Origin: Pterobdella sp. o SKG-2022
Lineage: Eukaryota; Annelida; Clitellata; Hirudinida; Piscicolidae
DNA: 64,000 nt
Direction of reading: 5' to 3'
Assembly (NCBI GenBank): GCA_964035795.1
Contig: OZ038322.1
Coordinates: 17,221,447 to 17,285,446 of the forward strand
Of the stretch, positions 10,201 to 24,300 are shown piece after piece. Under the pieces are notes generated by a model. It did no database searches. It had not been told where the DNA came from and was given only the letters and a program-made list of their open reading frames with translations. The position numbers and the translations under genes are program-made. How positions within the stretch are numbered: position 1 is the first letter of the stretch; every line of letters starts with the position of its first letter.

Positions 10201-13200
10201 TGTCATCTATTAATCTGTATCCTAGCAAGCTCAAAACACCAGTTTAATTGCAAGAACTCATCCGTCTTTCTGGCTGTTTCTTCCAGCCTCGTTGATGCTT
10301 TTATTCATTTTTAAAAGTTATACTGATATCAATTTAATTCGAGACCTGGAGCTTTTCATCGCCTTAAAAATATGCTGATTGCATTATCAGCAAACTTTAA
10401 AAAAGAAAATAAAAATTTTGTAACATATGTTAAGCAAAAGTACAAACATACCAAGATTTTTTTCTCACATTAGTTTCATTAACTTTCTATTCTTCATTCA
10501 ATTAAGAAGCTTTGCAACTAACGAAACAACACAAATGGAGAGATAAATCGCTAACTCGAGCTCTTTTAACTGACATATTCATTTAGTTTTGTATTTTTTA
10601 TTCACCTACTTTATTTTTTTTTATTTACTTAGCTATTTATCAATTCATATTTGCATCCTTTCTAAGACCTTTCCATTAAATTTAATACTACGAAACGCCT
10701 ATGCCATCATCGGCGACACGCCCTGGAACTTAAAATAAATTTCAATTTTAAAGCTTAATGAAAAAGACAATTAGTTTTATTGATTATCTCATTGAAGTAA
10801 AATTAATTGAAGCGAGAAAAACACCTGAAAAACTTTAATTAAAAAACAATGCTGAAATTTTAATAAGTTAATATAAAAATGAGAGTTTTTTCAAACAATC
10901 CTCAAACTCACAGAAAAAGAATGAAAACATATAAAAATGAGAGAACAAACATATAAAAATGAGAGAATAAATCTAATATATATGAAACTATCGAAAAAGA
11001 ACTTATCCTTCATATTTTCCCCATCCCAGGTTTTATTATTCGTGTCTAAGATTGCATAGGCCAAGGGTTGGATCATTAATCATTGTGTCCGTCTGAGATG
11101 GATGGATGGCTTGATGAATGAATGGAGCGAGTGAATGAATGGAGAGTTGAATGTTTTGCTTATATAAAATAGCGAAAAACTAATGGGTTGGAGGGTAAAT
11201 GCGTGGAGTAATGTATGCTAAGATTGATGGCTGTATAACTTGAAAAATATTTTACACCAATTTAGATGTTCATTAAATCCAAAATATTTGATGTTATTTC
11301 GAAATCCTTCAACGATAAAAGCTTTTCAATAAAATTTAATCCGAGATTCAATGACATGTGAGTTTTAAAACTTAAAAATAATGAGATAATGGTGCCATGA
11401 AGAGATAACTACCAGTAACATCACGGGCTGTGGTGAACGCTACTCAAAGCATCGTAACAACAAAAGATTTTTGAGCAAAAATCAAACTCCAACAAAGGAT
11501 TGCAAGTCTGCCACACATACATTACCTCATCTTTTTTTCCATCTATCCGTCATATATTTATTTATCAAATCGCTCTTTTTTAAGAATTCCATTAGACTAA
11601 ATAATGTTCATTCATTCAAATATGTTTTCATTCACTCACTCATCCATCCGTTTATTTATCCATTCTTTCAGAATTTCTCCATCCATCTTCATTTTCTTTC
11701 CTTTGACAGCTTCTTCCTAGCAATGGACGCTGTTATGTCTTCTTTTTGTGATTTTTCCAATCAGATTTTTTTGAATATTTCAAAAATCAAAGTCATGGAA
11801 GTTGAGAATCTTGTTGAAAATGTTGGAAAAAAATTGTTCGATTAAAATAGCAAAAAAGCTTTTCAAACAAAGAAAAAGCTCAAATGTACATAATAAAGAC
11901 GGATGTCTTTTCGAAGTTTACGTGTTTATTTTAAAACAAAAAGTTCGAGCAAAAAATGAAAGGACGCTGGATTTCAAAGGGGCTTCTGGTATAATTTATG
12001 CAACCATTAACTTTGAGCTGCAATGTATTTCAAAACATCACAAAAATCTCTATTCATGGTTCAAGTTAGTTTTTCCACATTATATTTGTTAATTTTCATT
12101 TTCAAGTCAAGAAACACGAGCTATATTCCAAGTTTTTTAAAAATAAATATTTATTTACTTGAAATAGTTTTACTAAGCAAAAACGAAGAAAAGCCAAAAA
12201 CAAAAAAATAATTTACTTTTTCCACTGAAAAATACACCTGCCAACCTCAATCAGCTTCTATTTTGCAGATTTTTTATGCGGAAAAAGATTTTTCTCAAAA
12301 ATTCAATTATAAATAGTTCTATCTATTTTTTCTGCAAATTGAATAAAAAGATATTTTTTATTTGGAATATAATAAAATAAAATTTTAACGAGTTTATCTG
12401 TGTTCAACATTCTGAAATACAACATTTTCAGAGATTCGGAACGTTTGTACGTTAGAAACTGCCGACGTTACTTCCATAATAACATAACCATCTCAACCGC
12501 GTGTATTGACGTCTTGTATGGTTTTCCATGATAAAAAAAGTTCTTTTGATATAATTACTCAATAATTACGTTTTATATATCCGTTGTAAAAACACACCAC
12601 TTAGAAAAATTAAATTTACCAAAAATTTGCATTCATTAGCCACCCTGACGTTGATAAATTGCCGAAAAAAATTTTTTTTTTATTTAAACTTTATTTTTTG
12701 AAATTTTTAAAAAGATTTCAATGTTCTTCACTTAAAATTTTATTTCAAATGTTACCATCGTTATCAATTGAAAATAACTTTCATTCCAACTTGAAAGTCT
12801 AAACTTTATTGATTGAAGTTTGCATTTAAAATAAAATATTGATGACGTTTTACAGCCTTTTTCCGTCTCATCTTTTTATTTACTATTTTTTTCTTCAAGA
12901 TGAACTCTCTAGTTTTTATTTGAATTATTTAAAAATCATTTTTCTTTTTTCAGCATGAAGTTCCAAGGCATTCGGCAATTACTTGTGAGGCTTTTCTATT
13001 GTTGAATCAATAGTTTCGAACTATTCATAAAGTCCTATAATAATTTCTTCAAAGCTTTTTAATCTATTTCTACTTTTTTTGCCAAAGATCAAAAACCACC
13101 TAACGACACACAAAAGACTATATAAGAAACACCTTTTAAAGTTCTCAAGTCATACGCTGAATATCTACTAATAATAAGCGAAAAGAGAACAATAAGGGCG

Positions 13201-14500
13201 ATTATGAGTGCCAGCCCGTACTAGGTATTTGGTGGGAGACTTGGTAATTAATGTTACCAACATAATAGACTGTTCTTTTTATTATATTTATGATTTTTAT
13301 CTTTTATTACGACTTTCATGCATTTTATCTTTTTTAAATTTAGTTTTGTACTTGAATTTTATTAAATTAAGTTTTTGGTTATTTTCAAAATATTTATATA
13401 AATTTCAAATTATGAAAGGAAGTACTAGTGGATTGATTGGAAGGAACTTTTATCCCTAAAGGATTCTTTCTACTTGTTGATAAAGCTTAAGTTTATATTG
13501 TCGGCACTGTAGTAATGAATCAATTAGATATATTAATACAATATAGATTTACAATAAAAGCCCTATTCCGATGGTTATCAACTAGGTTAAGATTGTGAGT
13601 TAGATAAATAGAATTGAAAATTAAGTTTGACTTTTACAAACCTTCTGAAACTATTATTAGAGAACTGTCTCATGTATTAAAACTGTTGTATTGTCTCGAG
13701 AAAGACTTTGTCTAGGTTGGCAGATGTTTTTAAAATGGAGTTGAAAAATTTGAATAATTTTTAGATGATAATAAACTCAAAAGTTATGTTTTTAATTGAT
13801 AAAACATGTTTTTGATTTGGTTATGTCTGTGCTAATGTTTACTTTAAGCTTTTTCATCCCATTTCTACTATCCTGAATGTCGCCAAATATAATAAATTAC
13901 CGACATTTTAAATCTCGGTTAAACTAACCATCGCACAGTTCAAAAATATTTTTTTATTCAATTAACACATTTCCTATACAAATTTTTACAGATCCTTCTT
14001 TAAATAACGATGTAATAAAGGATAAAAACTCAAAAGTGTTATAGAAATTAGTGGTGTTACGTAGGCAGGTGTGCGAGGTTATGGTTGGTTTGGCGTGAAA
14101 GGATGATTGGGTGTTTGTTGTAGTGTGTAACTTTATGGATAAACAAATAGGTTATATTGCTTTTGAATATAATGTAAAGATATATGGAAAAGGTGAAAGG
14201 ATACATGGATGGGTATGGAATAAAAACACAATTTTAAAATTAATGAAAACAAATGTTTCGAATGGCTGTTGGAGTAAAAAAAATTTTCTTTAAAGTGCGT
14301 GCGTTTGCTCTTAGTTAATTTTCTTTTGCTATTTTTATATTGTTGGTTTAAACGGCATACAATAGGAGAGCTATGAAGTATATTTTAGAAGGCATAAATT
14401 GATACATAGTGACAAGCAACAATGGAATTAAATTATTCAACATCGTTTTTGGCTCTGTAAATTGTAACTCTGCTTTTACAAAATTTTTATTTCTTGAATC
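7240..14500. other. Gene-poor AT-rich DNA
   Basis: No supportable gene on either strand. Visible items are a GC-richer patch at about 7975-8055 (open in several frames, unassigned), GGAT/GAAT and ATCC/ATTC runs at 11097-11150 and 11605-11690 (opposite strands of similar tetranucleotides), and a 5S-rRNA-like patch at 13208-13262. Confidence 0.6.
13208..13262 (+). repeat. 5S rRNA-like remnant
   Basis: The string GTATTTGGTGGGAGAC and its flanks resemble the 3' internal-promoter part of 5S rRNA (GTACTTGGATGGGAGACC). The 5' half and the closing stem are not recognisable, so at best this is a degenerate copy or a 5S-derived SINE piece. Confidence 0.25.
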
Positions 14501-14730
14501 TGTCTATACATTATCATTGCTTCGCCGATGATTGCGAGTCGCCAGCACGACGAAATGGTCAGTCACAAATCGGCAACAAATGCATGCAAGAGTGTGAGAA
14601 TTAGAAATCATCAATCCTAATAAAGCCTTAAATTAATTGGTTTATGAAACCTCTGATTTAATTGTATTGAAAAGTTTGAAAAAATCCAACGACAAAATTA
14701 TCTGTACGACAAACATACGGAAAACGAGTA

Positions 14731-14822
14731 TATGGAGGAAGAAACAAGTTAACTAACAAGACAAACACGGGCAAGAAAGCATATGAAGGAAGAAACAGAC
14801 ACAGACTTGCAAGAAGACACAA
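14731..14822. repeat. Imperfect tandem duplication
   Basis: Two related units, each with TATG(G/A)AGGAAGAAACA, followed by A/C-rich sequence and GCAAGAA. They lie just before the twin PBX-MEIS motif block. Confidence 0.4.
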
Positions 14823-14892
14823 GGGCACAGAGTCAATAATTCACTCGACCATTTCAACTTCACAACGACCTAAGATCGATCAATCGTCGAAG

Positions 14893-15007
14893 GGAGGAGT
14901 CATGATTGATTGACAGATGCCAATCAAGACCACTTGCCTACAAAGATGGATGTCTACTCATGCTTTTAACTTGAAATGTAGGAGGAGTTTACGATAGTGA
15001 TTGACAG
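14893..15007 (+). promoter_or_regulatory. Twin PBX-MEIS composite sites upstream of Meis
   Basis: TGATTGACAG occurs perfectly at 14907-14916 and 14998-15007. Each copy is preceded by GGAGGAGT (14893-14900, 14981-14988). The 10-mer joins a PBX half-site (TGATT) to a MEIS/PREP half-site (TGACAG). The first copy is extended to TGATTGATTGACAG. The second lies between GATAGT and its inverse ACTATC. The block is in non-coding DNA about 3.4 kb upstream of the proposed Meis start. Its enhancer role is inferred. Confidence 0.5.
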
Positions 15008-15019
15008 GCAACTATCGAT

Positions 15020-18000
15020 CTTACTCATTCATAGCTTTCTCTTCTATTTATTTGTTTTTGTTTTCTCATGGTTTGCGAAATGAATTTTTACTTTATTTAT
15101 TGAGTTCAAAACTAAAACATCCTTTCTTTATTGAAAAAATTGCGAAATTGAAACTCATAAATGGTTTCACACGGAACCAAATATTCACTAACATTGATAT
15201 TTCTATTCTTTTTTGATCCTTTCCCAAGTTTCCTTAGTGGTCATAGTTTTGTGATTTCACATATATTCAAACACATATTCAAAGTAAACAGAATGAATCT
15301 GATTGAAAACTTTCGCAAATAAACGAATTAGCGTTGAATATATATTTTTTTAAAACATTTTTTCCACATGAAGAATATGGCATCGCTATTCATTTGAAGT
15401 TCCCTGTGTCATCGCATTGCCAACTTATGTCATAACGTCGTCAATGTGAAAATCAAATAACTAAAACTTTCAAAAATAAATATTTACTTTTAAATTAATA
15501 AAAGTAAACTTCGATGAAAGCACGCATAATGTATACAAGCTAAAACTACTATATGCATGGTTTAGACTGACATATGAAAGAAATGATAAGCAAGTATATA
15601 TAAGTATTGGAAAAATATATGTACGTACCAATCTATCTTTGGGGGAACTATTAATATATAGAGTAGAGTTTTTGCCTGATGAAGTATTTTGTTTTTAAAG
15701 AATATGATAAAATCGTTTTAGTTTTGTAAATTAAACTTACACTGTGGAGTTTGTAAGATCTTTACAGTTGAAGCTTATAAATGCGATTTCAATAAGAGTT
15801 TATCATAATTCAATGGTGGTTTTTAATATTACTCTAACATACACAAGTTTTGTTCCATTAGTGGAAAGGGCTTGTAAGCTCTTATCTGTCGAGTAACACA
15901 TTAATATTTGAGCACTGATTATTAAACTGCAATTGGATAGAGGCTCCACTTCAAGTGAGTTCTTTTGAAACTTTTTAAAGCTCTTTTACAGTATTTACGT
16001 TTTCAGTGTTTCAGATTGATAATGACAAAATTTTGAACAGACTAAGCGTCAAATAGTGACAACCTTGAAGGACCAGCGTTTTTCTGCTTCTCAGTTATAG
16101 GAATAATAACCTTATTAAAGATTCAGAAAAGTGACAGAGAGTTTGAAACTCACTAGAACACTAGAAACAGCGAGTATTAAAGCAAGATTATAGTGATTAT
16201 TATCAAATCTTGCATGTACTTTGTGATAGATTCAATCGTTCCCAAATGGCCATTTCTGTTGTAGAAGCAATAAACCACTGAAACCCAGAAAATCCAGCAA
16301 TATCAACAAATACACAAGCAATACAAAACAAAAGTGTAACATTGAATCACTGAAACGAATCGATAAACATCAAGAGCTGTTCTTTTGAAAGGCCAGACTG
16401 AAATGTCTCACAGGGTATGTTCTGTTTTTACAACCAGAATATTATGTTGTTTAATATCATTGTCAGTTTCATTATGAGATCCTTGTATACATCCCCCATG
16501 AAAAGAAGTTAATTTTTCATGGCTCTGTACTGAAATTATTTGAAACCCGCTGTGACAATACTTATTTATTAAAGTTCCAAACGTGTTCAATATTTGAACT
16601 GTTCATCTTTATTATTTAGTTTTTGAAATATCAAAACGTGAAATATGCTAAGTTATCTTCAGCATTATTCAAATCAATCAGAGCCAATCAAACAATGAAA
16701 AATCATTAGTATACTCAATATTTTTAACTCCCTACATGATATTTTTATCTGCATTTGAACAAAACTTTAGACAAAAAATTTCATCAAAAAATTTTATCAA
16801 TTCAAAAATACAACATTAAAAAATCTTTAGTAGTCTAGCAATGCAGAAGTATTTCAGCCCCCAACATAGTCTGAATCTTTTAGAGTAATAGAATCCCTTA
16901 TAAAAACATGGCCAAAGGTTAGAACTTGTAATTACTTCTGAATCTGTCGTTTAATAGTCCTTACAATGTATCGAGAATCTCAGCTTTGTGGCATTTGACA
17001 TCAAATGTCATTGAATAGCGGTTGTATGAGTTTGTGTGTATCTGATGATCGTTAACCCTAAAAAGATTAAATAATAACTTGGTGCAAAGTTTGGAAGTTT
17101 TAAGTAAAAAACAAGTTCATACGTAGAATTTATAATATTTACAATAAAACCTTTTATAACGCTCTCACACACGGAGAAACAGACAAAAACAAAGACGATA
17201 AATCAAATAGACATAAAAGCTCAAGCTGAGTCGTCTTGAAAGGCTTTGTGGATACTCCTTTAACTTGTTTTCAATCCCCCATTCACAAACCCCATTATTC
17301 TTGAGTATACTTCATGTTAATATAAGCATCATTTTCTAGTATTTTATTTGAAATCTGAAGAGTTTATTCATTTATTTATTAAAAATTATGTTTGTTGCAA
17401 GTGTTTCACTTCAAGAGCTTAATATACTTAAGTTTATTATCAAAATAATTTAATCTCTAATCCATCATGCTCAAATCGATCAAATAAAAATTAAACTAAT
17501 TTTTTAACGTGAAACAAAAACTGCATATACAGTACTAAGACGCAGACAATATAAAAAAACAGATACAAAATGCTTGAGTTCAATAGAGTATTGATCATGT
17601 ATTAATCTGCAGCAAGAAATCTTTACGTTAAAGTCGATGAGTGGGCCAGACATAAAATTGTTTAAAGCATGGAAAAAATAATTTAATTTCATTTTATGTA
17701 ACATTTGTCATTGAAATCAAGTAAATCAGTAATAAATTTATATTGAATGCTTCACTTTATGTTAACAAGTGCATAAAAAAAGCACCAAAACTCCCGCTGT
17801 GGTTATTTTGTTATCACTAATAATAACACTATCATAGTAATCTTCAAAATAACACAACTATAGTAGTTTTCAGACCATTATAACAACTATTATTTTGGTC
17901 ATAGCTAGCCTTCTTATATTTTTAAACATATATTTTCGTCAATATCAGCATGCTTTTTTCCATACCTTTCACCTCAAGAAACAATATTATGGTTAATCAA

Positions 18001-18384
18001 TACTATTACTTAATCTTTTATAGCTTCTCCATTGAAGTAATTGTTCAGTCACAATTACTCTTTCTCCGTGGGGTCCTAATGAACGAAAATCAAACGCACA
18101 CCTTTGAGTACAGTACAATGAAATTTAAAAGACGATTAAGATTCATATGATTAAAAATAGTTCAAAGTAAACTATATGTGAGTTGACTTGTAACATGCCA
18201 TACACCTTTCCATATCACCTGAGACCAAAGGAATATTTGTGCAGTTGTTAATCAGTTATTTAATAGCTTTGTGGTAGTGTGTAAAAAATTCTGAAGTTTT
18301 TTTTAAGAAATAAAAAAGTATCTTTATCTCAAGAATCAGTTGAGAAAGGAGCATAATTTAAATCAAGAAGTGTTTTTCAAGAAA
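15020..18384. other. Non-coding DNA 5' of Meis
   Basis: AT-rich, with no gene seen on either strand. The Meis 5' UTR and promoter must lie here or further left, but I cannot place a transcription start. Scattered short palindromic AT stretches occur (for example 17805-17905). Confidence 0.5.
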
Positions 18385-18391
18385 ATGGCGC
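18385..18391 (+). CDS. meis: Meis exon 1, candidate start (ATGGCGC)
   Basis: ATG in a strong Kozak context (A at -3, G at +4) is followed after seven bases by GTAAGC. Joined to 18649 it reads M-A-R-E-I-P, echoing the MAQR start of MEIS proteins whose first exon is also only a few codons long. An alternative is a first exon lying further upstream. Confidence 0.4.
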
Positions 18392-21300
18392 GTAAGCAGT
18401 GTAGGAAAAGAAGTTTCTAAACATTCAACTGATGTTTACACTATTAGGCACTCATTAGCTCTAATCACTGCTATGTTTATCCATTATTCATTCGGACACT
18501 TGCGTTTATGCGCTTGTTTCAAAATGCATTATCCTTAATATACATAATGTATATTGCTGCATTTTTAAGAAAGCAAGACATTCTTTTTTAATAGTCGTAC
18601 ATTTGTGTATTAAAAATTAATTATTTCATAAATTTTGTCAGTTTGAAGGCGAAATCCCACTATCAAGCAACACCAGTGTTTCCAGCAACAATGAAGTGTA
18701 CAGCAGTAACTCAACCGTCAACAACAGTACTCCTAGTGTTGCCAGCACTAACGACAAAAACATAGTGGCAAGCAGTCCCAGCCACAACAACATCAACGGT
18801 GCAAACACAGACGTAACGTCGATCAGTAATACTCACAATGGTAATAATGGTTATGGTATCCCGCCCGCACCTCAACATATTTCCATGAACATGTTTGACC
18901 AACGCAGTGCACAATCTCCCAACTCATCCAACTACCACCTTCACAACCACTACCCTCCGTCGTACAACATGAATCCTTCTTCCGGATCTCTCACACCCTC
19001 TTCCGTTTCCGGAGAAAATCAAATGAAAAGAGACAAAGACTCAGTTTATGGGTGGGCATTTTACTCAGTAGACTTTGAATTTTATAATTTTAACCACAAG
19101 TGTGATGCACTAAATAAATTCACTAAAAATAAATAAAAGCATATTAATTTTTTCTCAACTATGAAACATTTTAAAATCTTTTTGCAGTCACCCGCTCTTT
19201 CCTCTACTAGCACTCATCTTTGAGAAATGTGAGTTAGCTACATGTACTCCGAGGGAACCCAGGATAGCGGGAGGGGATGTGTGCTCTTCAGAATCTTTCA
19301 ATGAAGACATCAGAGTTTTCTCGAATCAAGTGAGCCATGTAGTGCTGGTCTTTGCACCAAGAATTACCATTTATTGCTTGTGTCTTTGGGCTATTGTATT
19401 TAAGTTTCAAAATTACAGTGAATTTTAAAATCAAACTGAAACTTTGGTTAAAGTTAGTGCAATAATTTTGAAAAGAAAATTATATTGAAATAAATATCTT
19501 TAATTTCGCCATAGTCGCCCATGATGCTTAACACGTGGAGACTGCATGTTATAAGGTTTAATCTATGCTTGAAGTTTCATAAATCAACATCTTCAACCCA
19601 TTTTTCAAAACTTCACTAATATGTATTTAAAGTGATTGATACTTGAAGAAACAACTAGTATCTGTTTTATATGTATGCTAATAAGTAATATAAAGATTTC
19701 TGTTTTCACTAAAAATATTTTAAGTATAATATTTCCCGAATTTCATTTTTTAATCACTTTTTCAGTAAGATGATATTTCAAAAAATAACGTTAATGTTTA
19801 AGCTTCTCACATAAATAAAATTTAAACTAGCCATAAAAATTCTTTCTAAATATAACTGAATTAAATTGCTTTTGATGATCCAACCTCGCTAGACCACACA
19901 AATTTCACAATCTCAAAAAAAGTGTTATGTATCATAGCTGGCTTCTAAATTGTTATACATATGTCGAAGTGAAGAAGTTTTGGTAAAGAAAAATGTTGAG
20001 AGTTTTTATATTTAATTGGAAGTTATTAAGCTTTTGATAAAATTCGTCTGAAAATTTTTTTTAGATTCCTTTTACTTTTTGCAAAAATAAAAAATTTAAA
20101 CAGATTATAATTATTTTTGAAAAATTTAATAATTATTTTCATAAAGTATCAAAAATAATCAAAAAAACTTTATATCTAAACGTTAAAATATAAACAATTT
20201 TTATTCAAACAAATCTAAAGGCGTTTGAATGATAGGAGTAGAAGTTTAGTCAATTAAATAACTATAAATATCCTGACTTATCATAACGAATATATCGCTG
20301 TATTGGCCTTTGTGTTCGTTTAAATAAAATTTTGTTGAACTTTCATACAAATAATAGAGCTTATAGAGTCGTTTCAGGCGAATCAACTTTTAAAATCCCC
20401 CAGCTGTCGTAAAAATTTAGAGTTCTTACCTCTAAAAAAATAATTCAATATTTCATAATACAAACATCTCTGAAAATGATAACTCTTATTAATCCTCATT
20501 AGCTTAGACGAATATTTTGAAATTAAATAAGCCCATTGCAAGATTTTCATGCGAAAACGTAACTTGAGATCAGTATATGTCTGTTTTAAATATAAAACAT
20601 TAGGTATATATAACAGCAATTTAAAATCCCTGCATCACACCATTTTGTGGTGGCAGCTCAGACACTAATTAAAGGCATTATTTCACCCTCATATCCATTT
20701 CATTTAAGCTTTATTACACACCCAGCTTCATTACCCTACCAACCCAAATTATTTTAATCATTGGAGATTCTCAAGTTTTTATTGATTTATGGTAATTTTT
20801 TTGAAACACTTTGAAAAGAATTTCGAAATAATAATCGCCGTAACACGACTTCTCACAAGGCAACAGAGCGTTTCTCCACTCTTTAACACGTCACATCCTC
20901 ACCGAGCATAAACAGACGAACCGTTGAAAGGATTTCATTATTTTTGTTTATATATAAATTAGACATTAGAAAATGAAGTTTAACACGTATACAATATTGA
21001 AATTTCTTTTAAAAATAAGTTTTAAAAGTGAAACTTGATAAGCTTTGTGAATAATCAAAAATGTGAATCACAAAAACACGAATATTTGAAATCTTATTTT
21101 CACGAAGCTTTTCGATATCAACAACAAACTGGTTGAAATATGTTCTTTTGAGGTGAATGAAATGAGTGAATAAAACACAACGTACTACATAAACAGTAAA
21201 GTGCGTACAAACAACACACAAATTTGAGCATAAATCAGGCTGGCTGTCAAGAAATGTAACTTATGCGAATTTTATTAAAATTAATAACCCTCCGAGATTA

Positions 21301-24300
21301 ACTTAATCGCTCTATAAAAATTTTTTAAAAAATTTCAAATTAAAATGATCTTTATAATTGATTCAATTATATTTCCTTCATTTATGCATGTTTTGCTATT
21401 GTGTGAAATCTTTGAAAACCATTGATGAAACTGATACAAGTTGTTTGGCGAGCAATGATTCTGAGCTAGCTAGAAATGTACAAACTCATTTATTAGTATA
21501 TTGTTATACGTATAATTACTTTGAGATTTCTATATAAATATTCAAAGTAAAGACGCTTTTTGAAATTAATTTCACTCCCCGAAGCTTTTTGGGGTGTTTC
21601 CATTTTAGATATTTGTCTTTTAATTCAAAAAATATTTCGAATAAAAAATAACTTCTTTTGAATACTAAATTTTTGAATATACGGCCACAGACAAAAGCAG
21701 AAAAACCTTTCTTCTCCGCCAATCATGAACTCGATAGCTTGGTGAGTCAATGTAAATTCTTTATATTTTGACTATTTTTCATCTACCCAAAACAGTGTTT
21801 TAAAACTCAAAAAATTTTCAATAGTTTGAAAACTTTGAAAAATTCTAAATTTAACGTTAAAAACATAACAAAAATTTTGAGGATTTGATTCAAATTGTTA
21901 ACATTAGAAATGTCTGAAATAAATGAAATGAAGAGGACAACGTTTATCGACTGTAGCATCGATGCGTCGTGAAGCGGGTCCTAGTTCTAACACATGTAGA
22001 ATATATTTCAAATATATTATACATGTGAATTTAACATACCGTTTTGAAATTATTTGTTTTAAAATATTGAACTCGTGAATTTTCGCTAACTTTTAAGGTA
22101 AGGCTAAACTTATCGAAAATTGTTGCTTTTGATTCACAACAATTTGTTTAAAAATTCCCAAAATCTCATGTTTTTTTGTTAAAAAATATTTAAAAAATAC
22201 ATACGATGTCTCTGAAAAGAACTCTGAATTTTGAAATAAACTTTTATAATATATAGCTTTTACTACCTTTTTCTAAAAAATTTTCAAATATTTTATAGAA
22301 TGTTTAAATAGCTTTCTTCAAAAAGTTTAAATGTTTCTCCAAAACGTTTAAATATTCTATAACTATAAATTCTCCACCCTTAAGATGGTTCAAGCGATCC
22401 AAGTGCTACGATTTCATTTATTAGAACTAGAAAAGGTGAAATTGTCATTTCTTGTAATCAAACTATTTAACTTATTGCTATATTATGAAAATAAATTTTA
22501 ACTTTTTAGCTGAAAAACATGTAAAAACCTCAGAAATTAATGTTTAAGTGAGCTTCAAATTGTTTAATCTCTGTCCACTACATTAATTCCTTTTTCAATC
22601 TTTTCAACCTATCAATCTTTCTGTGTTTGAATCTGAGCAGCAAACGTTCCCAAAGGATGTTCTATTTAATCGTTTTCAAAGCTGATACATCGGCTTTGTG
22701 CTTACGTGTGTAACTTTCTCTTAACATTTTCTTCACAATCAACGGTCTAGACTTCCAGTTTTTGTTATTTTTCTTGAAAATTTTTTGAAAAAAAAAAATT
22801 GTATGGATATAAATTATGAAGAATAAAAAACAGGGAAAATAAGAGAATTAAAAGATAATAAGAAAAATGATGGCAAACCTTTGAACCTAGATGCACATTT
22901 AATCACCTCAACGTCTTGCCTTCCCCTTAATTACATTCATGTTTATTCATGAGGGTCAATTAGAAGCTCAGCAACCAATCAGAATCTAAAATTGTGAATA
23001 CATTATGCTAATCAGATGGTCACGTTCTTTAGATTATGTTAACTAAGTATTAAGAGATTGTATTCCTCGTGATTTATGGCTATTTTTGGACACGAGACTT
23101 CCAACTCCATAAAATCGAGACGAACATCAAACAATTCATGTACAATAAATATTTATAAGACTGCAAACAAAACTAAATCATAGAGGTTTTAAAGATGAGT
23201 GTTCTTAACGGCATTACACGCCCATAAATATCACTGAAGTCAAAGCCGTTTGTTAAATGATAAAGTTGAAGAGTATGCAAGATAAAGACACAAATTAACT
23301 GCACTGTGAAGTGACGAGCTGACGGGATTCAAGATTTCTTAGCAATTAAACTAGCCAATAACCTATGAATTAATACACAAATAATAAAATATACACCAAG
23401 CTGCTTATGTTTCTGCTGGTGAATCGCAAAGCATAAAAAAGAAAGTTTCCATGCATTCACATACCATACGCATTCTTTTCAATCTTTGTTTTGTGAAGAA
23501 ATGGAGTTAATTAAGTTAAGAATGGCGATGCATTATACAGTGCTCTTGATTCCATGCTGTATGTTTGTGTGTAAAACCTCTACATTCAATGTTTGATCTA
23601 TGTTTATTCTACTTGTTTATCTTTCCTTTTTGAACCATATTTAGTTTATGTTATTTTTAAATTTGTTGAAAATTGTGAATTCTCTTTAAAATCTAACTTT
23701 TATATAGATAAAAATTTGTTGATTTAAAATAAAGAAGTTTCAAATGATATTTTCGTTGAACTGGTGTGTTGAAGAGTACAGCATTGAATAATCCTAATAC
23801 TTATCTCCACAAAAGATAGTTTTCAGTTTTTCTTCAGAATTAACTAATTTCAAATTCCAGCTTATCTTTTTCGCAAGTTGAAGGTTTTTGTAATTTCTAG
23901 CAATTAAGAATCTAAGATTTTTTAAAAGTTATGAAGGTTTATCTATAATCACAACAAACATTTATGTTAAACCGTTAGTAAGGTTGATAGTATAGGAGTA
24001 TAATTGAGAAAGCAATATCTACACATTCTTCGTTTTCTCAGGCTATATTGTTTCCAGATTAGCTTAGTATTACTAAACAACTATCACAACTAACACTACA
24101 CCTCCACTTCTGTAACTAATATTGTAACTGATACATAAGACTAAGATATCAAAGGTTTTAATTCAAATGAAAACAAAAATGTTTCAAAAATCCTAATTAT
24201 GTTATCTCCCTTTTAATTAAAATAAAAACAAACTATTTTTACATAATAAAAATAAAACAACCTAACAAGATGCCTCAACCAAATTTGATACCCTTACCAC

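Noticed and set aside
18691..18701. ATG in the Meis N-terminal exon as a start
   Set aside because: It is out of frame with the Meis protein. The in-frame open region begins upstream and has no ATG of its own before the Met residues near 18885.
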